From Pseudomonas sp. MTM4 (GTDB lineage Bacteria; Pseudomonadota; Gammaproteobacteria; Pseudomonadales; Pseudomonadaceae), in contig NZ_CP048411.1 in the NCBI RefSeq assembly GCF_019355055.1, forward strand, positions 1,674,001-1,738,000: DNA of 64,000 bases, written 5' to 3'. Shown here piece after piece: positions 32,682 through 42,080 of this stretch; the first letter of the stretch is position 1, and each line of letters begins with the position of its first letter. Made by a program: the position numbers and the translations under genes. Below the pieces are notes generated by a model that saw only the letters and a program-made list of their open reading frames with translations, was not told where the DNA came from and searched no databases.

Positions 32682-35042
32682 TCAGTTTCGGCCACGCAGC
32701 TCTTCGATGCGCTCTGCCAACGCATCGATCGTGAAGGGTTTGGTCAACAGGCCCATGCCTGGCTCGAGTTGGCCCTTGCCCATCACCGCACTTTCCGCGT
32801 ATCCGGTGATAAACAGCACGTTCAGTGCGGGGTCGGTCTGGCGAGCAGCATCGGCCAACTGACGGCCATTCATACCGCCCGTCAGCCCGACGTCCGTGAC
32901 AAGCAGCGCAACCGGCTCATCGCTCTGGAGAATGCTCAGCGCGCTCTTGCCATCGATGGCATGCAGCACCCGATAGCCCAGCTCCTCGAGAACCTCCACC
33001 ACCAGCAGGCGCACCGCCGGCTCATCATCGACGACCAGGATCGTCTCGCCTGCCCCACCGCTTACCTGAAATGCCGCCCTGGGGTCGATTACCGTATCGC
33101 TCCGCTGCACATTAGCGACCACGTGCGGCAGATACAGGCAGATCGTGGTGCCATTATCCGGCTCGGACTGGATCTTCACCTGCCCGCCCGATTGTCGGGT
33201 AAAGCCGTACACCATCGATAATCCCAGACCGGTTCCCATGCCCAAGGGTTTGGTGGTGAAAAACGGATCGAATGCCTGCGCTGCGATTTCCTTGGACATG
33301 CCGACGCCGGTATCCGCGACGCATATGCGCACGTACTGCCCAGCCGGCACATCGAGCTCCAACGCCTCGCTGTCTTTCAGCCAGGTATTGCTGACGCCGA
33401 TCGACAGCGTCCCGCCGTCAGGCATCGCATCACGCGCATTGATGGCAAGATTGAGCAAGGCGTTTTCCAACTGATTACGGTCCACCAGCGTTGGCGAAAG
33501 ACCCTCAGCGCACTGCGTTTCAAGCAAGATCGAAGGCCCGACCGTGCGGCTGAGCAGTTCGCGCAAGTCGCTGACCAGTTCGCAGACGTCGGTACCCATC
33601 GGGTTGAGCGTCTGGCGGCGAGAAAATGCCAGCAATCGGTGTGTCAGCGCCGCCGCTCGGCGGGTCGCGTTCTGGGCGACTGTCACGTACTGAGCGATCG
33701 ATTCGACACGGCCCTGCTCGATGCGCTTTTCGAGCAGTTCAAGGCTGCCGCCGATGCTGGTCAGCAGGTTGTTGAAGTCATGCGCCAGGCCCCCGGTCAA
33801 TTGGCCGACGGCTTCCATCTTCTGGCTTTGGCGCAGTTGCGCCTCTGCCTGAGCGAGCGCCTGTGCCTGTTCCTTTTCGGCGGTGATGTCACGCCCCACG
33901 GCATTTATCACACCATCCGCCGGCCGGGCCGACCAGGTGAGCCAGCGATAGCTGCCATCGGTGCAGCGGTAGCGATTCTCGTAATGCAGAAAAGAACGCC
34001 CCTCCGACAACTGTCGAACGGTCGCGCTTGTGTCCGCCAGGTCGTCCGCATGTATGAAGTCGAGAATATTGGCGCCCAGCAGTTGCTCTTCCGACCAGCC
34101 CAGCAGTTGTTCCCAGGCCGGATTGACCGCAACGATGCTGCCATCGATACGGCAGCGAAGCATCACGTCGCTGGACAACTCCCAGAGCTGGTCGCGGTCC
34201 TTGGTACGGGTTGCGACATCCTCGCGCAGCGAGACGGTCAGGGCTTGCAGGGCCTGCTCCGCGTTGCGACGTGCGGAGATGTCGTTGAACAAAATCGCGA
34301 CACGCTGTTCGGACGGCTCGCCGATCGGCATAGCCTGCACCTCGAACCAACGCTGCAACGCCTCGGCATTGTTCTCGAAACGCACCGGGCGGCGGCTCAG
34401 CGCCACCTCGCCGTAAATATCGAACCAGTGCTGCTCGTGAGCAGGCGCTAGGTCGCGCATCCATTTGCCGACCGCATCGACCAGCCCGGTCTGGCGCTCG
34501 AAGGCCGGATTGGTTTCGACGAAGCTATAGTCGATCGGCTTGCCCTGCGCATCGAATTTCATCTCGATGATGCAGAAGCCCGCATCGATCGCCTCGAACA
34601 GCAGTCGATAACGGTCGTCGCTCTCGGCCAGCCGGCGCGCGGCCTCGTCTTCCGCCGTGCGGTCACGCAGGATCTTCAGGAAACCGAAATGGCCCTCCTC
34701 GCCAAGCAGTGGCGTGAGCGTGCCCGCCCCGCGTAAGCGTGATCCATCAGCACGGATATACCAGCGTTCATGGCTGGTGCTGCCATCCTTCAGCGCGCGT
34801 TGCATCTGCTCGCGCAGCAGTTCCGCATTGCGCTCACCGCCGCTGAATAGATGATCGAACGGCTGTCCGCACATCTGTTGCGCTGTCCAACCGAAGACAC
34901 GCTCGGCGCCCACGCTCCACGCCGTGATGATGCCTTCGCGATCGGTGGTGAGCATGGCGCAATCGCTGGCGGCATCGAAGATTGCCTGCACTTGCCGTTC
35001 TGGTTCAGGAATGGCGTTGTCTCCTGTAGCTGGTCGAGTCAC
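32682..35042 (-). CDS. Hybrid histidine kinase, PAS-PAS-PAS-HisKA-HATPase-REC
   Basis: 786 residues, no membrane segment, so a cytoplasmic sensor. Three PAS-type domains: about 17-135 (LTTDREGIITAWSVGAERVFGW), 145-270, and 290-395 (SIVAVNPAWEQLLGWSEEQLLG...DGSYRWLTW). The kinase core has GQLTGGLAHDFNNLLTSI with the phospho-His at about 421, N box NLAINARDAMPDGG, and VADTGVGMSKE plus GTGLGLSMVYGF. The C-terminal receiver has ILVVDDEP, phospho-Asp at about 717 (VTDVGLTGGMNG) and LLTKPF. Start is GTG at 35042 after GAGG. Its core closely resembles the kinase at 40247-41944. Target regulator unknown. Confidence 0.92.
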   Translation of the reverse strand: MTRPATGDNAIPEPERQVQAIFDAASDCAMLTTDREGIITAWSVGAERVFGWTAQQMCGQPFDHLFSGGERNAELLREQMQRALKDGSTSHERWYIRADGSRLRGAGTLTPLLGEEGHFGFLKILRDRTAEDEAARRLAESDDRYRLLFEAIDAGFCIIEMKFDAQGKPIDYSFVETNPAFERQTGLVDAVGKWMRDLAPAHEQHWFDIYGEVALSRRPVRFENNAEALQRWFEVQAMPIGEPSEQRVAILFNDISARRNAEQALQALTVSLREDVATRTKDRDQLWELSSDVMLRCRIDGSIVAVNPAWEQLLGWSEEQLLGANILDFIHADDLADTSATVRQLSEGRSFLHYENRYRCTDGSYRWLTWSARPADGVINAVGRDITAEKEQAQALAQAEAQLRQSQKMEAVGQLTGGLAHDFNNLLTSIGGSLELLEKRIEQGRVESIAQYVTVAQNATRRAAALTHRLLAFSRRQTLNPMGTDVCELVSDLRELLSRTVGPSILLETQCAEGLSPTLVDRNQLENALLNLAINARDAMPDGGTLSIGVSNTWLKDSEALELDVPAGQYVRICVADTGVGMSKEIAAQAFDPFFTTKPLGMGTGLGLSMVYGFTRQSGGQVKIQSEPDNGTTICLYLPHVVANVQRSDTVIDPRAAFQVSGGAGETILVVDDEPAVRLLVVEVLEELGYRVLHAIDGKSALSILQSDEPVALLVTDVGLTGGMNGRQLADAARQTDPALNVLFITGYAESAVMGKGQLEPGMGLLTKPFTIDALAERIEELRGRN

Positions 35043-35208
35043 AGATCCTCGAGACCCCGCGACGGTTGGTGTGGAGTTCGGCTGGCCTTGCCAAGATGCA
35101 AGGCGCCAAGATTAGCTGCTGGCAATTTGCCGGTGAAGCTTCAGCAAAAAAGGATAGCAGCCATACCTAGTGACTTTGATGTAACGACTCCATGCCACGC
35201 AGGCGACG

Positions 35209-36162
35209 CTAACCCGGCGTGCGGCTGAAGACCAGCGCCTTCAGCCCGCTGTCGGGGCTGACATCCGGGAATTCCGGCGGGTTCGGCAAACGCTGCTGAA
35301 ACACCAAGTCCGGCGCCTCGGCCGCAACGCCTTCGATGATGAATTCGGGGCCCACGTCGGGATCGTTGATGCAGGCCAGCACCGTGCCGGTGGAGGTCAG
35401 CAGCTCCGGCAAGCGCCGAAGGATCTTCCGGTAATCCTTGTCGAGCGCAAAGCTACCTTTCTGGAACGATGGCGGATCGACGATTACCAGATCGTAAGGG
35501 CCGCTTTTCTTCACCTTGCCCCACGACTTGAACAGCTCGTGGCCGAGAAAGCTGACCTTGCTCAGGTCATGCTCGTTGAGCCGATGATTGTCGCGCCCGC
35601 GACTGAGCGCTGCGCGCGCCATGTCGAGGTTGACCACATGCTCGGCGCCGCCCGCGATGGCCGCTACTGAAAAACCACAGGTGTAAGCGAAGAGGTTCAG
35701 TACCCGCTTGCCCTGCGCCTGTTCCTGCACCCAGCGACGGCCGTAGCGCATGTCCAGAAACAGCCCATTGTTCTGCTTGATGCCGAGATCGAGCTTGTAG
35801 CGCAGCCCGTTCTCGCTGATCAGCCATTCGCTGACTGGCTCGCCCAACAGCTGTTCCATGTGGCTGTCGGGCAGATAGCGGTGCTGCAACAGCAGGCTAT
35901 GCGCCCCACTGTTCTGCCACTCGGCGCCTTGGGTGAGTGCCGACAAGCCGAGCCTTAGCGCATCCAGCTCGGCGTCCGCCGGTGCGCGGAACAACGAAAC
36001 CAGCACGATGCCCTGCAGCCAATCGACCGTCACATGCTCAAGCCCCTCCCAGCAGCGACCGCGCCCATGAAACAGACGGCGGGTCTCATCGGGCAGCTGC
36101 ACCAAGGCAGTGGCGAGGTGGTTCTGCAAAGTGACAAGGGCATCGGCGTGCATGAAGGTCAT
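35209..36162 (-). CDS. RlmI/RlmK-like SAM-dependent methyltransferase
   Basis: 317 residues. A short N-terminal domain precedes a class I methyltransferase: LGIKQNNGLFLDMRYGRRWV, VLNLFAYTCGFSVAAIAGGAEHVVNLDMA (SAM-binding strand and acidic residue), and LVIVDPPSFQKGSFALDKDY, the catalytic D-P-P-S-F motif of the YccW/RlmI group. It lacks the PUA domain of RlmI, so it is the shorter paralogue. Probable RNA methyltransferase, substrate unknown. ATG at 36162 or 36153 are both possible. Confidence 0.88.
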   Translation of the reverse strand: MTFMHADALVTLQNHLATALVQLPDETRRLFHGRGRCWEGLEHVTVDWLQGIVLVSLFRAPADAELDALRLGLSALTQGAEWQNSGAHSLLLQHRYLPDSHMEQLLGEPVSEWLISENGLRYKLDLGIKQNNGLFLDMRYGRRWVQEQAQGKRVLNLFAYTCGFSVAAIAGGAEHVVNLDMARAALSRGRDNHRLNEHDLSKVSFLGHELFKSWGKVKKSGPYDLVIVDPPSFQKGSFALDKDYRKILRRLPELLTSTGTVLACINDPDVGPEFIIEGVAAEAPDLVFQQRLPNPPEFPDVSPDSGLKALVFSRTPG

Positions 36163-36285
36163 CGTTAATTAGAGAAAGCGCGCGATTTTAAACAGGATTC
36201 GAAGCGCTTGCGGGCCTGCCGCCCATGCAACCACCCCGAAAAGCTCGTGTCGCCGGCTCGCCAAACGTACCGAGTCGACCAATAG

Positions 36286-36304
36286 CCCTACAGCTTCAGT
36301 AGGG
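36286..36304. repeat. Short REP-like palindrome
   Basis: CCCTACAGCTTCAGTAGGG: a 6-bp stem and 7-nt loop followed by GTGCGCCGATAACGC, similar to the GTAGGGTGCG repeat near 63473. It lies between the divergent methyltransferase and chemoreceptor genes. Confidence 0.5.
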
Positions 36305-36366
36305 TGCGCCGATAACGCAAACGTATGGGCGTTCTTCCGCCGTAGCCCCTTGTAACGAGCACAACC

Positions 36367-38358
36367 ATGACCTTCTTGAAAACGATCCAGGCACGCTACC
36401 TCACCACTTTTGCGGCCTTCATCCTCGTCGCCATCGGGCTGACGCTGTTAGGCATCAACCAATTCGTCGCGCCCCAGTTGAAAGCCACCGAAGTCCAGTT
36501 AGTGGAAGAAAAAGTCGACGAAATCGCCCAGGCAATTCGGCTCAATTTGGCGCGGATCGAAAGCCAATCCCGCGCTATTACCCAAACCGTCGCGCTGCTC
36601 GACAGCGACCAGATCGACGCGGTGTTGCCGGGCCTGATTGACCAGTACGGCGATCAGAAGGTGTTCGGCGGCGGCATCTGGCCGCTGCCCAACGCACGGA
36701 CGCCCGGCGTGGCGAAACACAGCACCTTCTATCACCGTGACGCCAGCGGTCAGCTGAAGATCAACACGCACTGGAACAGCGCCGAGTCGCTGAACTACTT
36801 CGAGCAGCCCTGGCACCGGGCCGGCGCGCAAACACCAAGCGGGCGCTGCGCCTGGGCGGCCGCCTACAAGGACGACGCCAGTGCCGAACCACGCACCAAC
36901 TGCGCCATGGCGATCAACAAGAACGGCAGCGTCTACGGCGTATCGACCATCGACCTGACGCTGGGCTTCTTCAACGAACTGGTCGCGACCAAGGAAAGGG
37001 AAATCCAGGGCCAGATCATGATCGTCGAAGCGGACGGCAAGATTCTTAGCAACCTGCCCGCCCTGAGCGAACAGATCGTCCTGAAAAACGTCTCCGAGCT
37101 GGCGTCACGCACGCCGTTCGTGGCGCAGATCAAGGCCGCGCTGGACCGTGGCGACCAGCGCAGCTTCACCGAGTTCGAAGGCCAGAATGGCGAGCAGACC
37201 TCGTTCTTCCTCAAGCCCATCGAGGGCACGCCCTGGCTGCTCGCTACCGCGCTGCCCAGCCACCTGCTGACCGAGAAGACCCGCTCGGTGCTCGGCACCT
37301 TGGGCTGGCTGCAATTGCCGTTGGTGGGTTTCCTTTTGCTGCTGATGGTCGTCGCGCTGCGCAATCTGATGCGTCGGCTGCATCTGCTGTCGGCCAACAT
37401 CCAGTCGCTGTCGTCCGGTGACGCGGATCTGACCCGCCGCATCGAGATCAAGGGCGACGATGAAGTCGACCGCATCGGTGTCGCAGTGAACCGCTTCATC
37501 GCTTACCTGCAGGAAATGATCGCCGACCTGGCCACCTCGTCCCGCCAGATTTCGGTCGAACTCGAACAGCTCAAGCAGCAATCTGATCACACCAACGGCA
37601 TTCTGGCTCGCCATGCCAGCGAAACGGATCAGGCGGTGACGGCCATCACCGAAATGAGCTCCACGGCCGACTCGGTCGCACAAAGCGCCAACGAAACCGC
37701 GAGCTTCACCCAGGCCGCCAACGACCACGCCGCGCATTCGCGTCGTACTGTCGACGAAGCGGCGCAAAGCGTGCTGGCACTGGTCAATGAAGTCGACTCG
37801 GCCACCGCGCGCGTCCAGGCGATGCAGCAGGACGCCCGCCGCATCAATGATGTATTGGGCGTGATCGGCGAAATCGCAGGGCAGACCAACCTTCTCGCGC
37901 TGAACGCCGCCATCGAAGCCGCCCGTGCGGGCGAGCAGGGTCGCGGATTCGCCGTGGTCGCAGACGAAGTCCGCGCGCTCGCCGGGCGGACGCAGCAGAG
38001 CACGTCGGAAATCAACGAGATGCTCGCGGCCTTGCAGAGCGCTGTCGATGCTGCGGTAGACGCGATGGAAAAAACCAAAGGCAGCTGCCAGGCCACCGCC
38101 GAGCGGACCACGCGCGTCAACAGCGGGCTCGATGAAATGGCCGACTCGGTCAACCGCATCCACGATCTCAGCGCGCAGATCGCCGCGGCTGCCGAGGAGC
38201 AGAGTGCCGTCAGCGGGGAAATCAACCAGAACATGGTTGCGGTGCGGGATATGGTCGACGAACTGGTGGAATCCGGCGTGACGGTGAGCAAGAGCACCGA
38301 TGGCCTGTCCGCATCCAACGACCGCCTGATCGCCATGGTGAGCCGCTTCAAGCTGTAA
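36367..38358 (+). CDS. Methyl-accepting chemotaxis protein with Cache sensor domain
   Basis: 663 residues. Membrane helix 1 at about 12-33 (LTTFAAFILVAIGLTLLGI), a periplasmic domain of about 280 residues with dCache features (FGGGIWPLPNAR, TFYHRDASGQLKINTHWNSAESLNYFEQPW, SVYGVSTIDLTL), membrane helix 2 near 315-335 (LQLPLVGFLLLLMVVAL), a HAMP domain, and the signalling hairpin with INDVLGVIGEIAGQTNLLALNAAIEAARAGEQGRGFAVVADEVR. Two Cys in the sensor domain (GRCAW...TNCAM) could bond. It senses an unknown small ligand and signals to CheA/CheW. No che genes nearby. Confidence 0.93.
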   Translation: MTFLKTIQARYLTTFAAFILVAIGLTLLGINQFVAPQLKATEVQLVEEKVDEIAQAIRLNLARIESQSRAITQTVALLDSDQIDAVLPGLIDQYGDQKVFGGGIWPLPNARTPGVAKHSTFYHRDASGQLKINTHWNSAESLNYFEQPWHRAGAQTPSGRCAWAAAYKDDASAEPRTNCAMAINKNGSVYGVSTIDLTLGFFNELVATKEREIQGQIMIVEADGKILSNLPALSEQIVLKNVSELASRTPFVAQIKAALDRGDQRSFTEFEGQNGEQTSFFLKPIEGTPWLLATALPSHLLTEKTRSVLGTLGWLQLPLVGFLLLLMVVALRNLMRRLHLLSANIQSLSSGDADLTRRIEIKGDDEVDRIGVAVNRFIAYLQEMIADLATSSRQISVELEQLKQQSDHTNGILARHASETDQAVTAITEMSSTADSVAQSANETASFTQAANDHAAHSRRTVDEAAQSVLALVNEVDSATARVQAMQQDARRINDVLGVIGEIAGQTNLLALNAAIEAARAGEQGRGFAVVADEVRALAGRTQQSTSEINEMLAALQSAVDAAVDAMEKTKGSCQATAERTTRVNSGLDEMADSVNRIHDLSAQIAAAAEEQSAVSGEINQNMVAVRDMVDELVESGVTVSKSTDGLSASNDRLIAMVSRFKL

Positions 38359-38736
38359 CGCGAAAGCGCGTGGAAACGCTGCGGTCGACGATGGGTGATG
38401 AGGGCTTCAGTGCTGCCCCATTCGAGCATCTGTCCGCGTCAGCGAAACGCCCACCACCCCGGCTTTTCACCTGGCGTCGCCGTCGCGGCGACGCCAGGAA
38501 TGCCGCGCTAACGCGCTGGCTATGCGGAACGGCCTGGTAAAAGCCGAGTCGGATTGAATAACGGCGCCTCTCGCATATCATTTGCGCAATATCCCCCCGC
38601 AGGCGTCTATCGAGCGGCTTTAGCCCGGCTATTGTTGGGCATACTTTGCCTCGCAATCGGCAACTGCTCGATGGTCGGAGCGCCAGAAGTACAGGAACGC
38701 GGCGACCTTATGCAGAGCCCGCGAAAGGAGTATGGA
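38359..38736. other. Intergenic region between chemoreceptor and KaiC-like genes
   Basis: 378 bp. It contains a perfect 12-bp hairpin at 38470-38498, CCTGGCGTCGCC / GGCGACGCCAGG with loop GTCGC, which may terminate or stabilise the chemoreceptor mRNA but has no T run. An in-frame extension of the KaiC-like gene to 38554 has no ribosome site, so I treat it as non-coding. I see no defined promoter. Confidence 0.55.
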
Positions 38737-40260
38737 ATGACCGAATCCCCTGATTTTACCTTCACCCAAGACGACGACTCGCTGCGTATCTCAACCGGCA
38801 GCGAAGGCCTGGATGACATCCTCGGCGGTGGGCTGGACCCCAACCGGATGTACCTCTACGAGGGCAGCCCCGGCTCCGGCAAGACCACCCTCGCGCTTCA
38901 GTTCCTGCTCGAAGGCGTGCGCAAAGGCGAACAGGTGCTTTATGTGACCCTTTCAGAAACCAAGCAGGAACTGGAGCTCGTTGCCAAGCGCCACGGCTGG
39001 ACGCTCGAAGGTATCGATGTGTTCGAACTGGTGTCACCGGAAGCCAGCCTCGACCCCGAACTTGAGCTGACGGTGCTGCACCCGGCCGAGATGGAACTGA
39101 GCGAGACCATCAGGCAGGTGTTTGATCGCGTCAGCCAAACCAACCCGACCCGAGTCATATTCGACAGCCTGTCCGAGATGCGCCTGCTCGCGCAAAGCCC
39201 GCTGCGCTATCGGCGGCAGGTGCTGGCCCTCAAGCATTTCTTCACGACCCGACGCTGCACGGTCATCCTGATCGATGACCAGACCTCGGAAAGCGGAGAT
39301 TTGCAGCTGCATTCGATCTCCCACGGCGTCGTGATGCTCGAGCAGCTGGCCATCGATTACGGCGCCGAGCGGCGGCGGCTGCGGGTGGTCAAGATGCGCG
39401 GCATCCAGTTCCGCGGCGGCTACCACGACTTCAGTATCAAAAAGGGTGGTTTGGAAATTTATCCGCGGCTGATCGCTGCCGAACATCATGCAACCTTTAT
39501 CGGCGAACTGATCTCCAGCGGCAATGCCGAGCTGGACAAGATGCTCGGCGGCGGCCTGGAGCGCGGCACCAACGCGTTGCTGATCGGCGCGGCCGGCGTT
39601 GGCAAGTCTTCGCTGGCGCTGGGTTATGCCATCGCGGCGTGCCAACGCGGCGAGCAGGTTGGGTTTTTCATCTTCGATGAAGGTATCGGCACGCTGCTGG
39701 CCCGTGGTCGGGCGCTGGGACTCGATATCGAGCCCTGGATCGAAAAAGGGCTGCTGCACCTGCAACAGGTCGATCCCGCCGAGCTTTCACCTGGCGAATT
39801 TACTGCCGCAGTGCGCCATAGCGTCGAAGAACAGGGCGCGCGGGTGGTTGTGTTGGACAGCCTCAACGGCTATCTGAATGCAATGCCTGATGGCCGCTTT
39901 CTGATATTGCAGATGCACGAATTGCTCAGCTATCTGGGCCAGCAAGGCGTGATGAGCGTAATGGTAATGGCTCAGCATGGCTTGATCGGACCGATGGAAA
40001 CGCCCGTGGATCTCAGCTATCTGAGTGATACGGTTATCATGCTGCGCTATTTCGAGCATGCCAGCGTCGTTCGCCGCGCGTTGTCGGTGGTCAAGAAACG
40101 CAGTGGTCGCCACGAAAGCACCATCCGGGAATTCAGGCTTGGCGCTTCCGGCATCAAGGTTGGGCCGCCGCTGTCAAACTTCAGCGGCATATTGTTGGGC
40201 ACACCTGAGTACACTGGCGATGCCACTCCCCTCATGAAAGACGAGCATGACGACGCCTGA
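38737..40260 (+). CDS. Two-domain KaiC-like ATPase
   Basis: 507 residues with two RecA-fold KaiC domains. Domain 1: STGSEGLDDILGGGL, Walker A GSPGSGKTT (about 43-51), VLYVTLSE. Domain 2: ISSGNAELDKMLGGGLERGTNALLIG, Walker A GAAGVGKSS (about 284-292), VGFFIFDEGIGTLL and RVVVLDSLNGYLNAM (Walker B). The ATG at 38737 has AAAGGAG 8 nt upstream. No KaiA or KaiB genes are present, so it is unlikely to be a true clock. In non-cyanobacteria such proteins act in stress or signalling. Its 3' end overlaps the start of a hybrid histidine kinase by 14 nt, so the two are made together. Confidence 0.9.
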   Translation: MTESPDFTFTQDDDSLRISTGSEGLDDILGGGLDPNRMYLYEGSPGSGKTTLALQFLLEGVRKGEQVLYVTLSETKQELELVAKRHGWTLEGIDVFELVSPEASLDPELELTVLHPAEMELSETIRQVFDRVSQTNPTRVIFDSLSEMRLLAQSPLRYRRQVLALKHFFTTRRCTVILIDDQTSESGDLQLHSISHGVVMLEQLAIDYGAERRRLRVVKMRGIQFRGGYHDFSIKKGGLEIYPRLIAAEHHATFIGELISSGNAELDKMLGGGLERGTNALLIGAAGVGKSSLALGYAIAACQRGEQVGFFIFDEGIGTLLARGRALGLDIEPWIEKGLLHLQQVDPAELSPGEFTAAVRHSVEEQGARVVVLDSLNGYLNAMPDGRFLILQMHELLSYLGQQGVMSVMVMAQHGLIGPMETPVDLSYLSDTVIMLRYFEHASVVRRALSVVKKRSGRHESTIREFRLGASGIKVGPPLSNFSGILLGTPEYTGDATPLMKDEHDDA

Positions 40261-41944
40261 GCCAAAAAGCTCGACCGTAGCCATTTACGCCCCTATTGGG
40301 CGGGACGGTCCCGCCTCAGCCGATTTACTCCGCCGCAGCGGCATGGACGCTATTGTCTGCCACAGCGTCGATGAAGTGCTGAAGCACGCCGACACGAATG
40401 TCGACGCGGTATTCATTGCCGAGGAAGGTCTTTTCGGCCAGGACCTCGATGCGCTGTCGGCCTGGGTCGATCAACAACCGACCTGGTCCGATTTCCCGTT
40501 CGTAGTTCTGACCAGCAAACATCAACAACCGGCCGTCGCCGCCTGGCGTCAGCGCATGGTGGCGGCGTTGCGCAACGTCTCACTGCTCGAACGCCCAGTA
40601 CAAAGCATTACCCTCAGCAGTGCGCTCCAGACCGCGTTGCGTGGAAGGCATCGCCAGTACGAGGTACGGGCGCTGATCGAGGAGCGCGAACAGGCATCCC
40701 TCGAACTGGAGGCGCTGGTCATGGAGCGCACCAGCGAACTGGAAAAGGCCAACCTCGAACTTCGCACACAAATGGCCGAGCGCGCGCATATCGAAGAAAC
40801 GCTGCGCCAGACACAAAAGATCGAAGCCATCGGCCAGCTCACCGGCGGCGTCGCTCACGATTTCAACAATCTGCTGATGGTCATCTCAGGTGGCCTCGAC
40901 ATGATCGACCGACGAGCGGACCCGGAGCGCCGCCAGCGCCTGATGGACGGTATGCGTCAGGCCGCACAACGCGGCGCCGCCCTGACCCGCCAGTTGCTTG
41001 CGTTTTCACGACGCCAGTCGCTGGCCCCCGAGCCGGTGGACCTTGCCTTACGCATCAGCCAGATGCGCGAACTGCTCGACCGTAGCCTGCGCGGTGATAT
41101 TCATGTTCAGGTGCAGTTTGCGCCGGACCTTTGGCCAATCGAGGTCGATCCCGGTGAACTGGAGCTGGTGATCCTCAACCTGGCGGTAAATGCTCGCGAT
41201 GCCATGCCCGAAGGTGGCTCGATTCTGCTGCAGGCAACCAATGCGCCGAACGAGCAGGTGCTGGGCTGCCGGGGTGATTTCGTCAGGCTGGCGGTGATCG
41301 ATTCGGGTACCGGTATCCCGGATGATCTGCGCGAGCGGGTGTTCGACCCCTTCTTTACCACCAAGGAAATCGGCAAAGGCTCCGGCCTGGGGCTTGCCCA
41401 GGTCTACGGTTTCGCCCGCCAGTCCGGCGGCACGGTGTGGCTCGATACCGAATGCGGGCGAGGCACCAGCGTGATCATGATGCTGCCTCGCTCGGCGCAT
41501 GTGCCGGATCAAGTGCCCATCGAGGATGCCCGCATCGATGAATCTCCCGACGTGTCCGCAGGTAGCGTCCTGCTGGTCGACGACGACGAAGAAGTCGCCG
41601 CGCTGGTGGGCGAGATGCTCGAGCACCTCGGTTACCAAGTGATCCATTCTGCCAGCGCTGCCGCTGCCCTCGGGGCACTGGCGAACGGGCACCGAGTAGA
41701 CGTTGTCTTTTCCGACGTGATGATGCCCGGCGGCATGAACGGCGTAGAACTGGCGCGAGAAATCCGCACGCGGCAACTCGGCATTCCTGTCCTGCTCACC
41801 AGCGGTTACGCCGAGGCGGCGAGAAAGTCGGCGGAGGCCGAAGGCGTGCATGTGCTGGCTAAGCCCTACCGCCTCGAAGAGCTGGGCGCGGCATTGAAAC
41901 TTGCCATGGAAAGCGCCGAACTGACGAGCCTGGCCGCACTCTGA
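40247..41944 (+). CDS. Hybrid histidine kinase coupled to the KaiC-like gene
   Basis: 565 residues, cytoplasmic. Residues 1-130 look like a degenerate receiver (VAIYAPIGRDGPASADLLRRSGMDAIVCHSVDEVL, AVFIAEEGLFG, FPFVVLTSKHQQPAV, SLLERPV) where the phospho-Asp site is replaced by Ala-Glu-Glu. A coiled coil follows (about 140-190), then GQLTGGVAHDFNNLLMV with phospho-His at about 204, N box NLAVNARDAMPEGG, GKGSGLGLAQVYGFARQSGG, and a C-terminal receiver with VLLVDDDEE, phospho-Asp at about 490 (FSDVMMPGGMNG) and LAKPYR. The pseudo-receiver may read the KaiC-like partner, by inference. Confidence 0.92.
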   Translation: MTTPEPKSSTVAIYAPIGRDGPASADLLRRSGMDAIVCHSVDEVLKHADTNVDAVFIAEEGLFGQDLDALSAWVDQQPTWSDFPFVVLTSKHQQPAVAAWRQRMVAALRNVSLLERPVQSITLSSALQTALRGRHRQYEVRALIEEREQASLELEALVMERTSELEKANLELRTQMAERAHIEETLRQTQKIEAIGQLTGGVAHDFNNLLMVISGGLDMIDRRADPERRQRLMDGMRQAAQRGAALTRQLLAFSRRQSLAPEPVDLALRISQMRELLDRSLRGDIHVQVQFAPDLWPIEVDPGELELVILNLAVNARDAMPEGGSILLQATNAPNEQVLGCRGDFVRLAVIDSGTGIPDDLRERVFDPFFTTKEIGKGSGLGLAQVYGFARQSGGTVWLDTECGRGTSVIMMLPRSAHVPDQVPIEDARIDESPDVSAGSVLLVDDDEEVAALVGEMLEHLGYQVIHSASAAAALGALANGHRVDVVFSDVMMPGGMNGVELAREIRTRQLGIPVLLTSGYAEAARKSAEAEGVHVLAKPYRLEELGAALKLAMESAELTSLAAL

Positions 41945-42080
41945 TCCGCCTGCGGTTGTCCGACGAGACTCGCCGCGCCGCGAACTAAGCACATGCAGGG
42001 CCGTCGAAACGCGTGTTCCGAGCCGCTGCGGTTCGCCCTGACTTATGCCATTCGCCTGTGTCAATCAGAAGGAATCGCCC

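Noticed and set aside
38554..38736. In-frame extension of the KaiC-like protein
   Set aside because: It contains a hydrophobic stretch that could be read as a membrane segment, but no ribosome site precedes it, whereas 38737 has AAAGGAG.
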